From Campylobacteraceae bacterium (GTDB lineage: Bacteria; Campylobacterota; Campylobacteria; Campylobacterales; Sulfurospirillaceae), in the NCBI GenBank assembly GCA_027050775.1, contig JALUBH010000037.1, positions 1-64,000 on the forward strand: 64,000 nucleotides of DNA. Direction: 5' to 3'. The translations under genes were made by a program, and so were the position numbers. Positions 51,062 through 60,042 of the stretch are shown here, piece after piece (the first letter of the stretch is position 1; each line of letters begins with the position of its first letter). The notes below the pieces were generated by a model. It saw only the letters and a program-made list of their open reading frames with translations. It was not told where the DNA came from and made no database searches.

Positions 51062-52009
51062 ATGAATACTAAAATTGATGATATAAAAAAAGAGATAGGC
51101 AAAATTATAGTTGGTCAAGAGGATTTGGTAGATTCTCTTTTGATTGGTTTGATTAGTGGTGGACATATACTTGTAGAGGGTGTCCCGGGACTGGCAAAAA
51201 CTACAGCTATAAATGCACTCTCAAAATCTTTGGGTTTGGATTTTAATCGTATACAATTTACTCCAGATTTGCTTCCTAGTGATGTTGTGGGTACTGAAGT
51301 TTATAACCAAAAAGATGCTAGTTTTGCTGTGAGAAAAGGTCCTATCTTTACAAACCTACTTTTGGCAGATGAGATTAACAGAGCTCCTGCAAAGGTGCAA
51401 TCTGCGCTACTTGAAGTGATGCAAGAGAAGCAAGTGACTATATCTGATACTACTTTTAAGCTAGATGAGCCTTTTTTGGTCATGGCTACTGAAAACCCGG
51501 TAGAACAGGAGGGAACTTATAGGCTTCCTGAAGCGCAATTAGATAGATTTATGCTTAAAGTCATGGTTGGCTACAATACTCCTAGTGAGGAGTTTGAGAT
51601 AGTCCAAAGAGTAGCAAAAAATGGTTTTGAAGAGGTTAGACAGGTAGCTGATGTCAAAGATGTGTTGGATATTAGAGAGAAACTACAAACGGTACATATA
51701 GATGATGAATTGCAAAGATATATGATAAACATAGTTTTTGCAACAAGATTTCCGGCCAAATATGGACTAGAAGAACTTGAGGGTATGATAGAATTTGGTG
51801 CAAGTCCAAGAGCATCTATAGATATGTATAAGGCAAGCAGAGCTATGGCACTCATCAGAGGAAAGGATTTTGTCACACCGTTAGATGTAGCCAAAGTTGT
51901 CAACTCTATACTAAGACACAGAGTGATACTAAGCTATCAAGCAGAGTCGAGTGGACTTGACAGTGACAAGGTAGTGCAGAAGATTATGAATGTCATCAAA
52001 GCTCCATAG
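51062..52009 (+). CDS. MoxR-family AAA+ ATPase
   Basis: 315 residues: Walker A GVPGLAKTTA, Walker B LLLADEINRAPAKVQSALLEVM, sensor ATENPVEQEGTYRLPEAQLDRF. MoxR ATPases act as chaperones that activate VWA-domain proteins; here they are encoded downstream as BatA and BatB. First gene of the Bat operon. The 167-bp AT-rich upstream gap after the RND hairpin contains only AT repeats (ATATATTTAA) and AAGGTG before the ATG. Confidence 0.95.
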   Translation: MNTKIDDIKKEIGKIIVGQEDLVDSLLIGLISGGHILVEGVPGLAKTTAINALSKSLGLDFNRIQFTPDLLPSDVVGTEVYNQKDASFAVRKGPIFTNLLLADEINRAPAKVQSALLEVMQEKQVTISDTTFKLDEPFLVMATENPVEQEGTYRLPEAQLDRFMLKVMVGYNTPSEEFEIVQRVAKNGFEEVRQVADVKDVLDIREKLQTVHIDDELQRYMINIVFATRFPAKYGLEELEGMIEFGASPRASIDMYKASRAMALIRGKDFVTPLDVAKVVNSILRHRVILSYQAESSGLDSDKVVQKIMNVIKAP

Positions 52010-52018
52010 GAGTATAAG

Positions 52019-52852
52019 GTGATAAGAAATAGACTCAAAGAGATACTTCTCAAGGTCAAGAAAAAAGTTTTTACAGGTAATCTTGGCAATACTTTAAGTA
52101 CCTTTAAAGGTACAGGATTGGATTTTAGCGAGATAAAAGATTATGTCATAGGTGATGATGTAAGAGCTATAAACTGGAAATCAACGGCCAAAGGACTAGG
52201 CGTAAAAATCAATCTTTTCAATGAGGAGAGGGAGTTAAATGTCATAGTTGCCTATCTAATAAGTGGCTCTATCAACTTTGGAGTCAGACGGATGAAGCAA
52301 GATGCAATGGCTGAAGCTTTAGGATATATAAGCTACTCTGCTCTTAAAAATAGTGATAACTTAACAACTATCTTTTTTGATGAAAAAATGGAAAAACTCT
52401 TTAAGCCTACAAAAAAACTAGGTATATTAGAAGATTTGATAGGTCATGCACTGAGCTTGGATGCAGTAGGACATAGTGTGGATTTTGAGAGTTTTTGTAC
52501 TTTTATAAACTCTAGCATCAAAAAAAGATCTCTTATATTTTTAATTGGAGATTTTTATGGTGCCGTGAATATATCAAAGATTTCACATAAAAATGAAGTT
52601 TACGCACTGATAGTAAGAGATAGGTTTGAAGAAAATCCATCTTTTAGCGGAGATATATCTTTGGTCGATCCTGTAAGTTTAAGTGAGGATGATTTGAGTT
52701 TGGACAGCAGCAGTTTAAAGGAGTATAAAAAGGTTTTACAAGAGCAAGACGATAGGCTTTTCGAACACTTTTTAGCTCACAAAGTGAAGTATGGAAAAAT
52801 CTATACAGATGATGATATCTATATGAAAATATCACAAATTACAAAAGGATAA
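52019..52852 (+). CDS. DUF58-domain protein
   Basis: 277 residues, cytoplasmic. GLDFSEIKDYVIGDDVRAINWKSTAKG is the DUF58 signature, followed by a VWA-like region. DUF58 proteins always accompany MoxR and Bat genes and are thought to act in the same complex. GTG start with AGGAGTATAAG; spacing to the MoxR gene 9 bp. Confidence 0.93.
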   Translation: MIRNRLKEILLKVKKKVFTGNLGNTLSTFKGTGLDFSEIKDYVIGDDVRAINWKSTAKGLGVKINLFNEERELNVIVAYLISGSINFGVRRMKQDAMAEALGYISYSALKNSDNLTTIFFDEKMEKLFKPTKKLGILEDLIGHALSLDAVGHSVDFESFCTFINSSIKKRSLIFLIGDFYGAVNISKISHKNEVYALIVRDRFEENPSFSGDISLVDPVSLSEDDLSLDSSSLKEYKKVLQEQDDRLFEHFLAHKVKYGKIYTDDDIYMKISQITKG

Positions 52853-52855
52853 GAG

Positions 52856-53230
52856 TTGGAAAAACTAAGAGACATAAAAGGTATAGTTGAGGTTAGCGAC
52901 TACTCTGTCTACTATCTTTTTGCATATATCTCTCTTGCTGTTTTGTTATTTGTTATAATTATCTATTTTTTAACTAGACAAAAAAGAAGAAGAAAACCCA
53001 ACAAAAAAGAGATTGCACTAAGAAATCTTAGAGATATAGATTATAAAAATCCAAAAGATATAGCTTATAAATTTACTCTAAATATACCATTTTTTACAAT
53101 GGACGAAAATCAAAAAGAGATAAAAAACTTATTGGAAAAATTGGAAATTTACAAATATAAAAAAGATATACCGGATATAGATGTGGGATTAATAAATAGT
53201 ATCAAGAAAATCATAGGAGGGTTGAAATAG
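52856..53230 (+). CDS. Small membrane protein of the Bat operon
   Basis: 124 residues from TTG at 52856. One helix (YLFAYISLAVLLFVIIIYFL) followed by a basic cytoplasmic region (RQKRRRKPNKKEIAL). Position corresponds to the DUF4381-like member of Bat operons, but similarity is weak. Starts 3 bp after DUF58 and overlaps batA by 1 bp. Confidence 0.75.
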   Translation: MEKLRDIKGIVEVSDYSVYYLFAYISLAVLLFVIIIYFLTRQKRRRKPNKKEIALRNLRDIDYKNPKDIAYKFTLNIPFFTMDENQKEIKNLLEKLEIYKYKKDIPDIDVGLINSIKKIIGGLK

Positions 53231-54126
53231 TGCTAAACCAAATAGTTTTCGAGTACCCTTTGGCATTTTTAATTGTTATACCTTTTGTAATTTGTCTATA
53301 TTTTTGCAAACCGAAAATGGATGCTATATTTTTTCCAACGATGAAGTTTTTAAAAAAAGCGACAAAAAAAAGTATGCTTTTGGAGAATGCTCTTAAAGTG
53401 CTTATAATTTTACTTTTGAGCACTGCCCTAGCAAGCCCAATCATAAGAGATGAGATAAGTGTAAAGAACGATAAAGGCTACGAGATATCTTTGATAATTG
53501 ATGCAAGTGGTTCTATGGCACAAAACAACAAATTTGGCATAGTTAAAGAGATAGTAGGTGATTTTTTGACAAAAAGAGTGCATGACAAAATAGGACTCAG
53601 TATATTTGGTGATTTTGCCTATGTTGCTGTGCCTTTAACTTATGATAAAAATAGTATAAAAAGATTGCTTAACAGGCTTCAAGCCGGGATTGCCGGCAGC
53701 AGTAGAACAGCCCTTTATGAGGCTCTTTTCTTGAGCTCAAATCTATTTAAAAACTCACATGCAAAGAAAAAGATAGCGATTTTACTAACTGATGGCATGA
53801 ATAATGTAAACAATATACCGCTTGATGTTGCCATGAAAACAGTAAAAAAATATGGCATAAAAGTTTATACTGTAGGAATTGGCAATGCCGGTGACTTTGA
53901 TCCTAATGTGCTTAGAAAGATAGCACAAGAGAGTGGCGGTAAGTTTTTTCATGCAAATAGTAAACAGAAATTAAAAGAGATTTATAACACTATAGACAAA
54001 TTGGAAAAGAGCAAGATAAAGGCAAATAAATATGTGAAAAAAAGGTACCTTTTTGCCTATCCGCTAGGCTTGGCACTCTTTTTGAGCATACTTTTGTTAT
54101 TTAGAAAAAACAGGGAGTTGGTATGA
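53230..54126 (+). CDS. batA: VWA-domain protein BatA
   Basis: 298 residues: N-terminal helices (~10-25 and ~55-75), a VWA domain with MIDAS motif IIDASGSMAQ, T in SSRTALYEA and D in LLTDGMNNV, then a C-terminal helix. A periplasm- or membrane-facing aerotolerance-type protein; MIDAS intact. GTG start overlapping the stop before it. Confidence 0.9.
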   Translation: MLNQIVFEYPLAFLIVIPFVICLYFCKPKMDAIFFPTMKFLKKATKKSMLLENALKVLIILLLSTALASPIIRDEISVKNDKGYEISLIIDASGSMAQNNKFGIVKEIVGDFLTKRVHDKIGLSIFGDFAYVAVPLTYDKNSIKRLLNRLQAGIAGSSRTALYEALFLSSNLFKNSHAKKKIAILLTDGMNNVNNIPLDVAMKTVKKYGIKVYTVGIGNAGDFDPNVLRKIAQESGGKFFHANSKQKLKEIYNTIDKLEKSKIKANKYVKKRYLFAYPLGLALFLSILLLFRKNRELV

Positions 54127-55088
54127 TAAATTTTGTACATGTAGAGCTTCTTTGGCTTTTAATTTTGCTTTTGCCACTGTTGTATTTCTTGAAGTATAAT
54201 AAAAAGACTTATGAGGCACTTTTTGCTAAGGATATATTAGAAAAGATCAGAGTGAAAAATAGAGGCTTTAGCAAAAAAGTGAGAAATATCTTACTAATTG
54301 CCTCCGCATTTTTTATGATTGTAGCACTAGCCCGTCCTTATATAGACAAGGGAGACATAAAAATAAAATCAAGTTTTATAAATGTGGTGGTAGGATTGGA
54401 TATATCCAATTCTATGTTTGTAAATGATGTCTATCCTAGTAGATTTGGATTGGCAAAAAAGAAATTTTATGAATTTTTGAAGGATATGAAAAATGCTAGA
54501 GTCGGAGTTATCGGCTTTAGTTCACAATCCTTTTTGGTGGCCCCTCTTAGTGAAGATTATCACTCCTTGGATTTTTTAGTTAAAAATCTAAATACTGCTA
54601 GTGTGAGTCTAAGAGGTACCGATTTTATGAGTGCACTTGAGGCGGCAAATGATCTCTACGAGACAAAGCAGAAAAAGGCATTTTTGATCTTTACAGATGG
54701 TGGGGATCAGAAAAATTTTGCTAAAGAGATAGAGTATGCGAAAAAGCACAATATCGTGGTATTTGTTTATGCTATAGGAACAGATAAAGGTGGAGTTATG
54801 AAGACTAAAAACGGTCCCCTAAAAGATAAAAATGGAAATATTGTGGTAGTGAAGATAAATGAAAGTATAAAAAAACTTGCACTCAAAACAGGTGGGGCAT
54901 ATATGCGCTCAACCCTCTCAAGTAGAGATATAGCGATGTTAAGTGATGCTATAAAGTCAAGATTTAAAGCAAGAGGAAGCGAGATAAACACTATAAAAGA
55001 GAAGCTTGAACTTTTCTATTATCCACTTGGTTTGGCGATACTTCTGTTCTTTATGGCAAATTTTTCAATAAGGGGGAAAAGAGATTGA
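54123..55088 (+). CDS. batB: VWA-domain protein BatB
   Basis: 321 residues, same architecture as BatA (two N-terminal helices, VWA, C-terminal helix). MIDAS GLDISNSMFVND, LRGTDFMSAL and FTDGGDQKNF. Overlaps batA (ATGA) and batC. Begins with an iterated-palindrome half-copy (FVHVEL at 54135-54148). Confidence 0.9.
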   Translation: MINFVHVELLWLLILLLPLLYFLKYNKKTYEALFAKDILEKIRVKNRGFSKKVRNILLIASAFFMIVALARPYIDKGDIKIKSSFINVVVGLDISNSMFVNDVYPSRFGLAKKKFYEFLKDMKNARVGVIGFSSQSFLVAPLSEDYHSLDFLVKNLNTASVSLRGTDFMSALEAANDLYETKQKKAFLIFTDGGDQKNFAKEIEYAKKHNIVVFVYAIGTDKGGVMKTKNGPLKDKNGNIVVVKINESIKKLALKTGGAYMRSTLSSRDIAMLSDAIKSRFKARGSEINTIKEKLELFYYPLGLAILLFFMANFSIRGKRD

Positions 55089-55894
55089 AAAAAGTTTTAT
55101 TATTGATTTTTTGCTCTATCTTTCTTTACGCGGGGCTTTTGGACTTTAGAGATATAAGCAAGGCTCAAAATAGTTATAACAAAGGTGATTACAAGAGTGC
55201 TATCAGTGAGTATAGAAAGATTAAAGACAAAGATGGTGCAGCATACGATTTGGCAAATAGTTACTATAAGGCAAAAGATTATAAAAAGGCTTTGAGTGAG
55301 TATAAAAAAGTAAGTGATCCAAAACTCAAATTCAAGAAGCTACACAACATGGGAAATACATATGCAAATCTTGGCAAGATTGATGAGGCTATAAAGAGTT
55401 ATGAAGAGGCACTCAAAATCAAAAAAGACAAAGATACATTGTATAATTTAAATCTCTTGAAAAAACAAAAGAAAAAACATAAAAAACAAAATAAGAAAAA
55501 GAAGAAGCAACAGAAAAAGAAAAAGAAGAAGAATAGTAAAAAAAATAAAAAGAGTGGTAAAAACAAGAAAAAAGATAAAAACCAAAAGAAACAGCAGAAT
55601 AAGAAAAACCAAAAGAAAAAAGGTAACAATAAAAAACAAAATAAACAAAAAACCAAAGGTGAAAAACAAAAACAAAAACAAAAACAAAACCAAAACAAAA
55701 ACAAGAAAAATAAAAACAAAAATGAGAAACAAAAACAGATGCAAAAACAGATGCAAAAAAAGAAAAAAGTGCAACCTATAAGCGACATGGAAGAGAGAAA
55801 ATATAAAAAAATGTTAAATCAAAGAGGTATAAATACTCTCTTGTTACCACTTAGTACAAAAGGAGAAAAGAGAAATGAAGAAAATCCTTGGTAG
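55085..55894 (+). CDS. batC: TPR protein BatC with long Lys/Gln/Asn-rich tail
   Basis: 269 residues. Signal MKKVLLLIFCSIFLYAG, TPR repeats (~25-125: AYDLANSYYKAKDYKKALSEY, NMGNTYANLGKIDEAIKSYEEAL), then about 110 residues almost only K, Q and N (KKKKQQKKKKKK, QKQKQKQNQNKNKK), and a short end. The A-rich coding stretch 55450-55765 makes the tail prone to slippage. TTG start. Confidence 0.88.
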   Translation: MKKVLLLIFCSIFLYAGLLDFRDISKAQNSYNKGDYKSAISEYRKIKDKDGAAYDLANSYYKAKDYKKALSEYKKVSDPKLKFKKLHNMGNTYANLGKIDEAIKSYEEALKIKKDKDTLYNLNLLKKQKKKHKKQNKKKKKQQKKKKKKNSKKNKKSGKNKKKDKNQKKQQNKKNQKKKGNNKKQNKQKTKGEKQKQKQKQNQNKNKKNKNKNEKQKQMQKQMQKKKKVQPISDMEERKYKKMLNQRGINTLLLPLSTKGEKRNEENPW

Positions 55895-57386
55895 AGCGAT
55901 AGCTTTCATACTGCTTGCAAGTTCACTCTTCGCAGGAGTCACCGCAAGCGTTAACACGGATACTATATATAGCGGCGATGTAGTAAATTACACAATAAGT
56001 GCAGATGGGAAAAATCCAAAATTTCCAAACCTAAACACGATAGCAGGATATGGAGTGATGGGCGTGTCAACATCACAAAGCGTAAACATAATAAACGGAA
56101 ACTACAAAAGTACGGTTTCAAAAACATACTCTTTTGCACCAACTAGAAGTTTGATTATACCATCTTACAAGGTTAGTGTTGGTGGAAAAGTATATAAGAC
56201 AAATGAGATTAAAGTTACAATTGTTAAACCGTCTAAAGCGAAAAGAGGAAGTAAGTTTTCGGTTAGCATGAAGATAAATAAAAGCAATGTTTTTGTTGGT
56301 GAGCCGATAAAGGTCGATGTGGTATTTAAGTATAAGTTAGATGCACAAGCAGATAAGATCATGATTACCCCTCTTAAGATGAGTGATTTTTGGATAAAAA
56401 GTAGTGGGAAACCGGTAAAAACACAGCAGGGTGATACTATAATCCAGACATATCATTATCTCGTATTTCCTCAAAAGCAAGGAGATTTTGAGATAAAACC
56501 GGTTGAGGTAAATATCGGCATGTTTAGTCGAAGAAACAGAGGCGGAAACATTTTTAATGATCCGTTTTTTGACACATTTGACCAAACGCTAGAGTGGAAA
56601 AAGATCGTCTCAAACAAACTCTTTGTGCATGTAAAACCACTCCCTGGTAATCTTGAAGTGTATGGAAAATACAACATAAAAGCCAGTGTGGATAAAACGG
56701 TAGTTAGGGCAAATAAACCTGTAAATTTGACGATAAAAATAGATGGCATTGGAAATATAGACGATATAAAAAAATTTCCAATAGACATTGATGATGTAGT
56801 TGTTTACAGTGATGAACCAAAGATAAGAGCTGGCATGAATGGAGGAGTTTACCGTGGAGTTTTTACGCAAAAAATAGCTCTTATAGCTGATAGAGATTTT
56901 GTTATACCGGCTATAAAATTCAGCTACTTTGACCAAGATTTGAAAAAGGTTGTTACAAAAGAGACAAAGCCTATAAGCATAAAGGTCAAAGGCGGGAACA
57001 AAGCCGAAATAACACCAAAAATATCAACTGCTCAGAATTTAAAGAGTGGCAATAAACAGAGCACGACAACGGTAAAAAAAGAGGTATTGTTTAAAGGTGT
57101 ATATGGGTATTTGTATATTTTTATAGGCTTTTTACTTGGTATTTTGGCTAGTATCGCTTATGTAAAATTTGCAAAGAAGAGAGTGCTCAAAGAAGAGATG
57201 CCTATAATCAAAAAGATTAAAAAAGCCAAGAGTGACAAGGAGCTTTTTGAAGTTTTACTTCCTTATGGGAAAAGTGACGATTTTATAAAAGAGATATTGG
57301 AGACTTTGGAAGAAAATATATATGGCAAAACAAAATCTAAAATAGAGAAAAAAGAGATAATACAGTATTTTTTAGATTTGGATTAG
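55875..57386 (+). CDS. batD: BatD-like protein
   Basis: 503 residues: signal RAIAFILLASSLFAGVTA, beta-rich domains (~20-390) typical of BatD (DTIYSGDVVNYTISADG, FVGEPIKVDVVFKYK, TQTYHYLVFPQKQGDFEI-like), a helix (~410-430, GYLYIFIGFLLGILASIAYV), and a cytoplasmic helical tail. Last Bat gene; overlaps batC by 20 bp. Confidence 0.88.
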   Translation: MKKILGRAIAFILLASSLFAGVTASVNTDTIYSGDVVNYTISADGKNPKFPNLNTIAGYGVMGVSTSQSVNIINGNYKSTVSKTYSFAPTRSLIIPSYKVSVGGKVYKTNEIKVTIVKPSKAKRGSKFSVSMKINKSNVFVGEPIKVDVVFKYKLDAQADKIMITPLKMSDFWIKSSGKPVKTQQGDTIIQTYHYLVFPQKQGDFEIKPVEVNIGMFSRRNRGGNIFNDPFFDTFDQTLEWKKIVSNKLFVHVKPLPGNLEVYGKYNIKASVDKTVVRANKPVNLTIKIDGIGNIDDIKKFPIDIDDVVVYSDEPKIRAGMNGGVYRGVFTQKIALIADRDFVIPAIKFSYFDQDLKKVVTKETKPISIKVKGGNKAEITPKISTAQNLKSGNKQSTTTVKKEVLFKGVYGYLYIFIGFLLGILASIAYVKFAKKRVLKEEMPIIKKIKKAKSDKELFEVLLPYGKSDDFIKEILETLEENIYGKTKSKIEKKEIIQYFLDLD

Positions 57387-57390
57387 TAGT

Positions 57391-57455
57391 TGACCTTACA
57401 CATTTTTTCTCGTAGAGCCCTACTCTTATGGGCTTTTGCTCGTTATGGTGTGTAA
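57391..57455. repeat. Intergenic inverted repeat related to those at 50897 and 31845
   Basis: TTACACA (57396-57402) pairs with TGTGTAA (57449-57455), with an inner AGCCC / GGGCT stem (57416-57434). It shares TGACCTTACAC at its start and a GCTCGTTATGGTGTGT end with the other two. It may end the Bat transcript. Confidence 0.5.
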
Positions 57456-57471
57456 AGTTAGTTAGGAAGAT

Positions 57472-58179
57472 ATGAAAAAAATAGTCTTACTTTTGGTTTT
57501 AGTTGGTGCATTGTTGGGAAATGATGCACCATACTCACTTGATAAATTCAAATCCTCTTTAAATACTTCTAAACTTCAAGCCCCATATAGTCGTTATAGT
57601 GCCAAATGGAGTGCAAAATATGGAAAATTTAAAAACTTTTCAAATAAATATTTTTATCTAAGTTCTGATAGGTTTATGACTTTTTTTATGTGCCAAAACG
57701 AGAAAGAAAAGCGAAGGAGTGAGCTTAGATTTAAAAGTGATTGGCGAACTTCTACAAATAGGTTGAGAAGTTTGGAGGCAAGACTCAAAGTTCTACCTTT
57801 AAGCACTAGAAGAGAGTTTACATTTTTACAGATTCATTCGGATGGTACATTAAAAACAGAGCCAACTATAAATCTTCCACTTCTTAGAATCGTGTGGAGA
57901 AAAAAATACAAAAGTATCAAAAATCATATTTGGGCAGTTATTAGATTAAGTCCTAGCAGAAAAAAATACAAAAAGATAGATTTGGGAGTTTTGCCAAAAG
58001 GTTTTTTTAATATCAAGATTTCTGTACAAAAATCAAAGCTTTACATCATATTTGCAGGACAGAGCTACAGTCTAGATGTGTCGTATTGGGATAATTATAA
58101 AAACTATTATAAGGCGGGAGTTTACCTGCAAAGCAGAGGTTGTGCTAGAGTACTGGTTGATAGATTAGTATCTCAATAA
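57472..58179 (+). CDS. Secreted polysaccharide lyase family 7 (alginate lyase)-like protein
   Basis: 235 residues with signal KKIVLLLVLVGALLGNDAP. The three PL7 blocks are present in order: RRSELRFKS (R-S-E-L-R, ~80), FLQIHSDGT (Q-I-H, ~122) and YYKAGVYLQS (YxKAGxYxQ, ~215), so the catalytic Arg, Gln, His and Tyr are conserved. PL7 enzymes cut alginate or related uronic-acid polymers by beta-elimination. Unexpected in a lithotroph-like Campylobacterota; it may remodel the cell's own or biofilm polymer, or come from transfer. RBS AGGAAG. Confidence 0.75.
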   Translation: MKKIVLLLVLVGALLGNDAPYSLDKFKSSLNTSKLQAPYSRYSAKWSAKYGKFKNFSNKYFYLSSDRFMTFFMCQNEKEKRRSELRFKSDWRTSTNRLRSLEARLKVLPLSTRREFTFLQIHSDGTLKTEPTINLPLLRIVWRKKYKSIKNHIWAVIRLSPSRKKYKKIDLGVLPKGFFNIKISVQKSKLYIIFAGQSYSLDVSYWDNYKNYYKAGVYLQSRGCARVLVDRLVSQ

Positions 58180-58270
58180 AAAATAAATATAAAATATTAT
58201 AAAAATATTTCTTAATGTTTTTTTGAATATAATGTTTTATGGAAAATGATAATAAACAGGGTAAGTTCAT

Positions 58271-59308
58271 ATGAGAATCATAAGAGATAATATTGTATTT
58301 CTAGACTATAATGGTGAACTTGAAACAAGATATGTAAAGCTTTTGTTGCAAGATATCTTGGAATTAAAAGAGGCTATCGAGGAGAGAGATTTGAAAGGTT
58401 TTTTTATCTCTTTGAAGGATATGTCTTTCGATAGATATGCGCTTAACGATTTTATATACCAACTCAACAAAGTCGGGAAAAAACTACCAATCCCTATCGT
58501 TCTTGGAAATTATTCAACCAAGCTCTATAGAATTTTATGTAAATTAACTGTCCAAACATCTATAAAATTATATAAAAATGAACAAATTGCAAAACTTTTA
58601 TTGAGGCCTGAATCCTTCAAAAAAACCTTAAAGGTGCTCATTTGCAATGATGGAGATAGTGATAATATAGAAAATATATCATTAATGTTAAAAAAATACG
58701 GACACTCCATACGGTACTCAAAAGATATTCAAGATTTTTTAAAACAAGCAGGTAAAAATGATATGGATTTTGCTATATCTCAAACCAAGCTAAATATTTC
58801 TAAAAATGAAGTGCCAATAGAAATTCCGCATCTAAAACTTGCAAAAACCGTGATTGTTAATTTGCCTCTATTTGTAGATACAGCTGTTGAAAATTTGGAA
58901 ACGCTTACTTTGAAAAAAGCTATGAAAACTTCTCATAATGTCCAAAAATTTGATACATCTTTAAGTGCAGATATAGTGAGTGCTGTTATGAATTTCAAAG
59001 GTGATGTTTCAGGTAGTTTTGTTTTAATTTTTCCAAAGAAATTGGCTATAAAATCGATAGAAGCGATGGTTGGCGGGGATGTAGATGAGTCTAGTCTGGA
59101 TGAAATCAGTGACGGTGTGGGAGAATTTTGTAACATTATCACAGGAAGTACAAAAACAAAATTTTCCAAAAAAAATATCAAAATACTATTTGATCTCCCA
59201 AAAACATATACGACCTTGCAGGCTACAAAAAATGTTCTAAGTGATAACTTTGGCATATGGATAAATATGCTTTTAGATAAGAGCCCATTTTATATGTATA
59301 TAGTCTAA
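58271..59308 (+). CDS. CheX-like phosphatase-domain protein with N-terminal STAS-like/receiver-like region
   Basis: 345 residues. C-terminal domain (~200-345) resembles CheX/CheC: FDTSLSADIVSAVMNFKGDV, FVLIFPKKLAIKSIEAMVGG, and the phosphatase motif SDGVGEFCNIITGSTK, with Glu and Asn of ExxN. Such domains dephosphorylate CheY-type proteins. The first 120 residues (NIVFLDYNGELETRYVKLLL) look STAS-like and the middle (~115-190, KVLICNDGDSDNIENISLML) like a degenerate receiver without its aspartate pocket. A chemotaxis or turnover role is inferred. Confidence 0.75.
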   Translation: MRIIRDNIVFLDYNGELETRYVKLLLQDILELKEAIEERDLKGFFISLKDMSFDRYALNDFIYQLNKVGKKLPIPIVLGNYSTKLYRILCKLTVQTSIKLYKNEQIAKLLLRPESFKKTLKVLICNDGDSDNIENISLMLKKYGHSIRYSKDIQDFLKQAGKNDMDFAISQTKLNISKNEVPIEIPHLKLAKTVIVNLPLFVDTAVENLETLTLKKAMKTSHNVQKFDTSLSADIVSAVMNFKGDVSGSFVLIFPKKLAIKSIEAMVGGDVDESSLDEISDGVGEFCNIITGSTKTKFSKKNIKILFDLPKTYTTLQATKNVLSDNFGIWINMLLDKSPFYMYIV

Positions 59309-60039
59309 GGTACTATAAAATCTACGATTATCGGGTTGTGGTCTGAAAAAGAGTCGCATTTAATTGCTTTGGCTGATCTGATTTTTAGGCCTCTATAAAA
59401 GACAAAATCCAAAGTTTTTCCAAAAACTCTTTTTATATTTTCGTGGTCCTTAAAAGTTGCCTCTTTGAGATTTAAAATTTGTGCAAAATCTCTTAGGATT
59501 TTAACTCTTCTTTTGCTCCAGGCATTGAAATCGCCTGCTGCTATCAAGGCACCTTTAAAAGAGGATATTTGAGATTTTATGTAGTTTAACTCTTCTTTAA
59601 AACTCTTGCTGGCTACGAAGTTGATAGCATGAATATTTACAACCAATAGTTCTTGGCCATTTTTGATTGTATGTAGTGTAAAAAGAGAACTTTTATGAGT
59701 TAAAAAAGAGAGTTCTTTGGCAGATGTCAAGACCCTTCTATCTTCTATGCATGGTATTCTAAAGGCATTTAGTACACCATAAAGATGTTTTTTTGTTTGC
59801 ATGTTGACAGAAAGTATATATGAAAAATCCTCTAAAGCCATATCTTTTTTTTCATCTTTTTTTACCTCCTGAAGAAGTAGAAAATCCAACTTTTCTTTTA
59901 ATATCAATTCTTGTAGATACTTTTTAAACCCCTTATTCAAGGAGAGTTTTGCTATATTCCAACACAGAAGATTAAAACTACCTCTGCATGTAGAGTTTTG
60001 GTGTTTTAATAACTTGATAGTTTTGTTTGGCTTTAGCAT
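59305..60039 (-). CDS. Endonuclease/exonuclease/phosphatase family protein
   Basis: 244 residues. EEP motifs: LLCWNIAK, LLLQEVKK (catalytic Glu), NIHAINF, AAGDFNAWSKRR and SDHNPIIVDF. No signal peptide, so cytoplasmic. Substrate (nucleic acid or phospholipid) is uncertain; it follows cls by 3 bp and is likely co-transcribed. Includes a one-mismatch iterated palindrome at 59982-59995. Confidence 0.9.
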   Translation of the reverse strand: MLKPNKTIKLLKHQNSTCRGSFNLLCWNIAKLSLNKGFKKYLQELILKEKLDFLLLQEVKKDEKKDMALEDFSYILSVNMQTKKHLYGVLNAFRIPCIEDRRVLTSAKELSFLTHKSSLFTLHTIKNGQELLVVNIHAINFVASKSFKEELNYIKSQISSFKGALIAAGDFNAWSKRRVKILRDFAQILNLKEATFKDHENIKRVFGKTLDFVFYRGLKIRSAKAIKCDSFSDHNPIIVDFIVP

Positions 60040-60042
60040 AAA

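Noticed and set aside
55399-55788. Phe/Cys-rich minus-strand ORFs
   Set aside because: They are antisense shadows of the Lys/Gln-rich tail of BatC.
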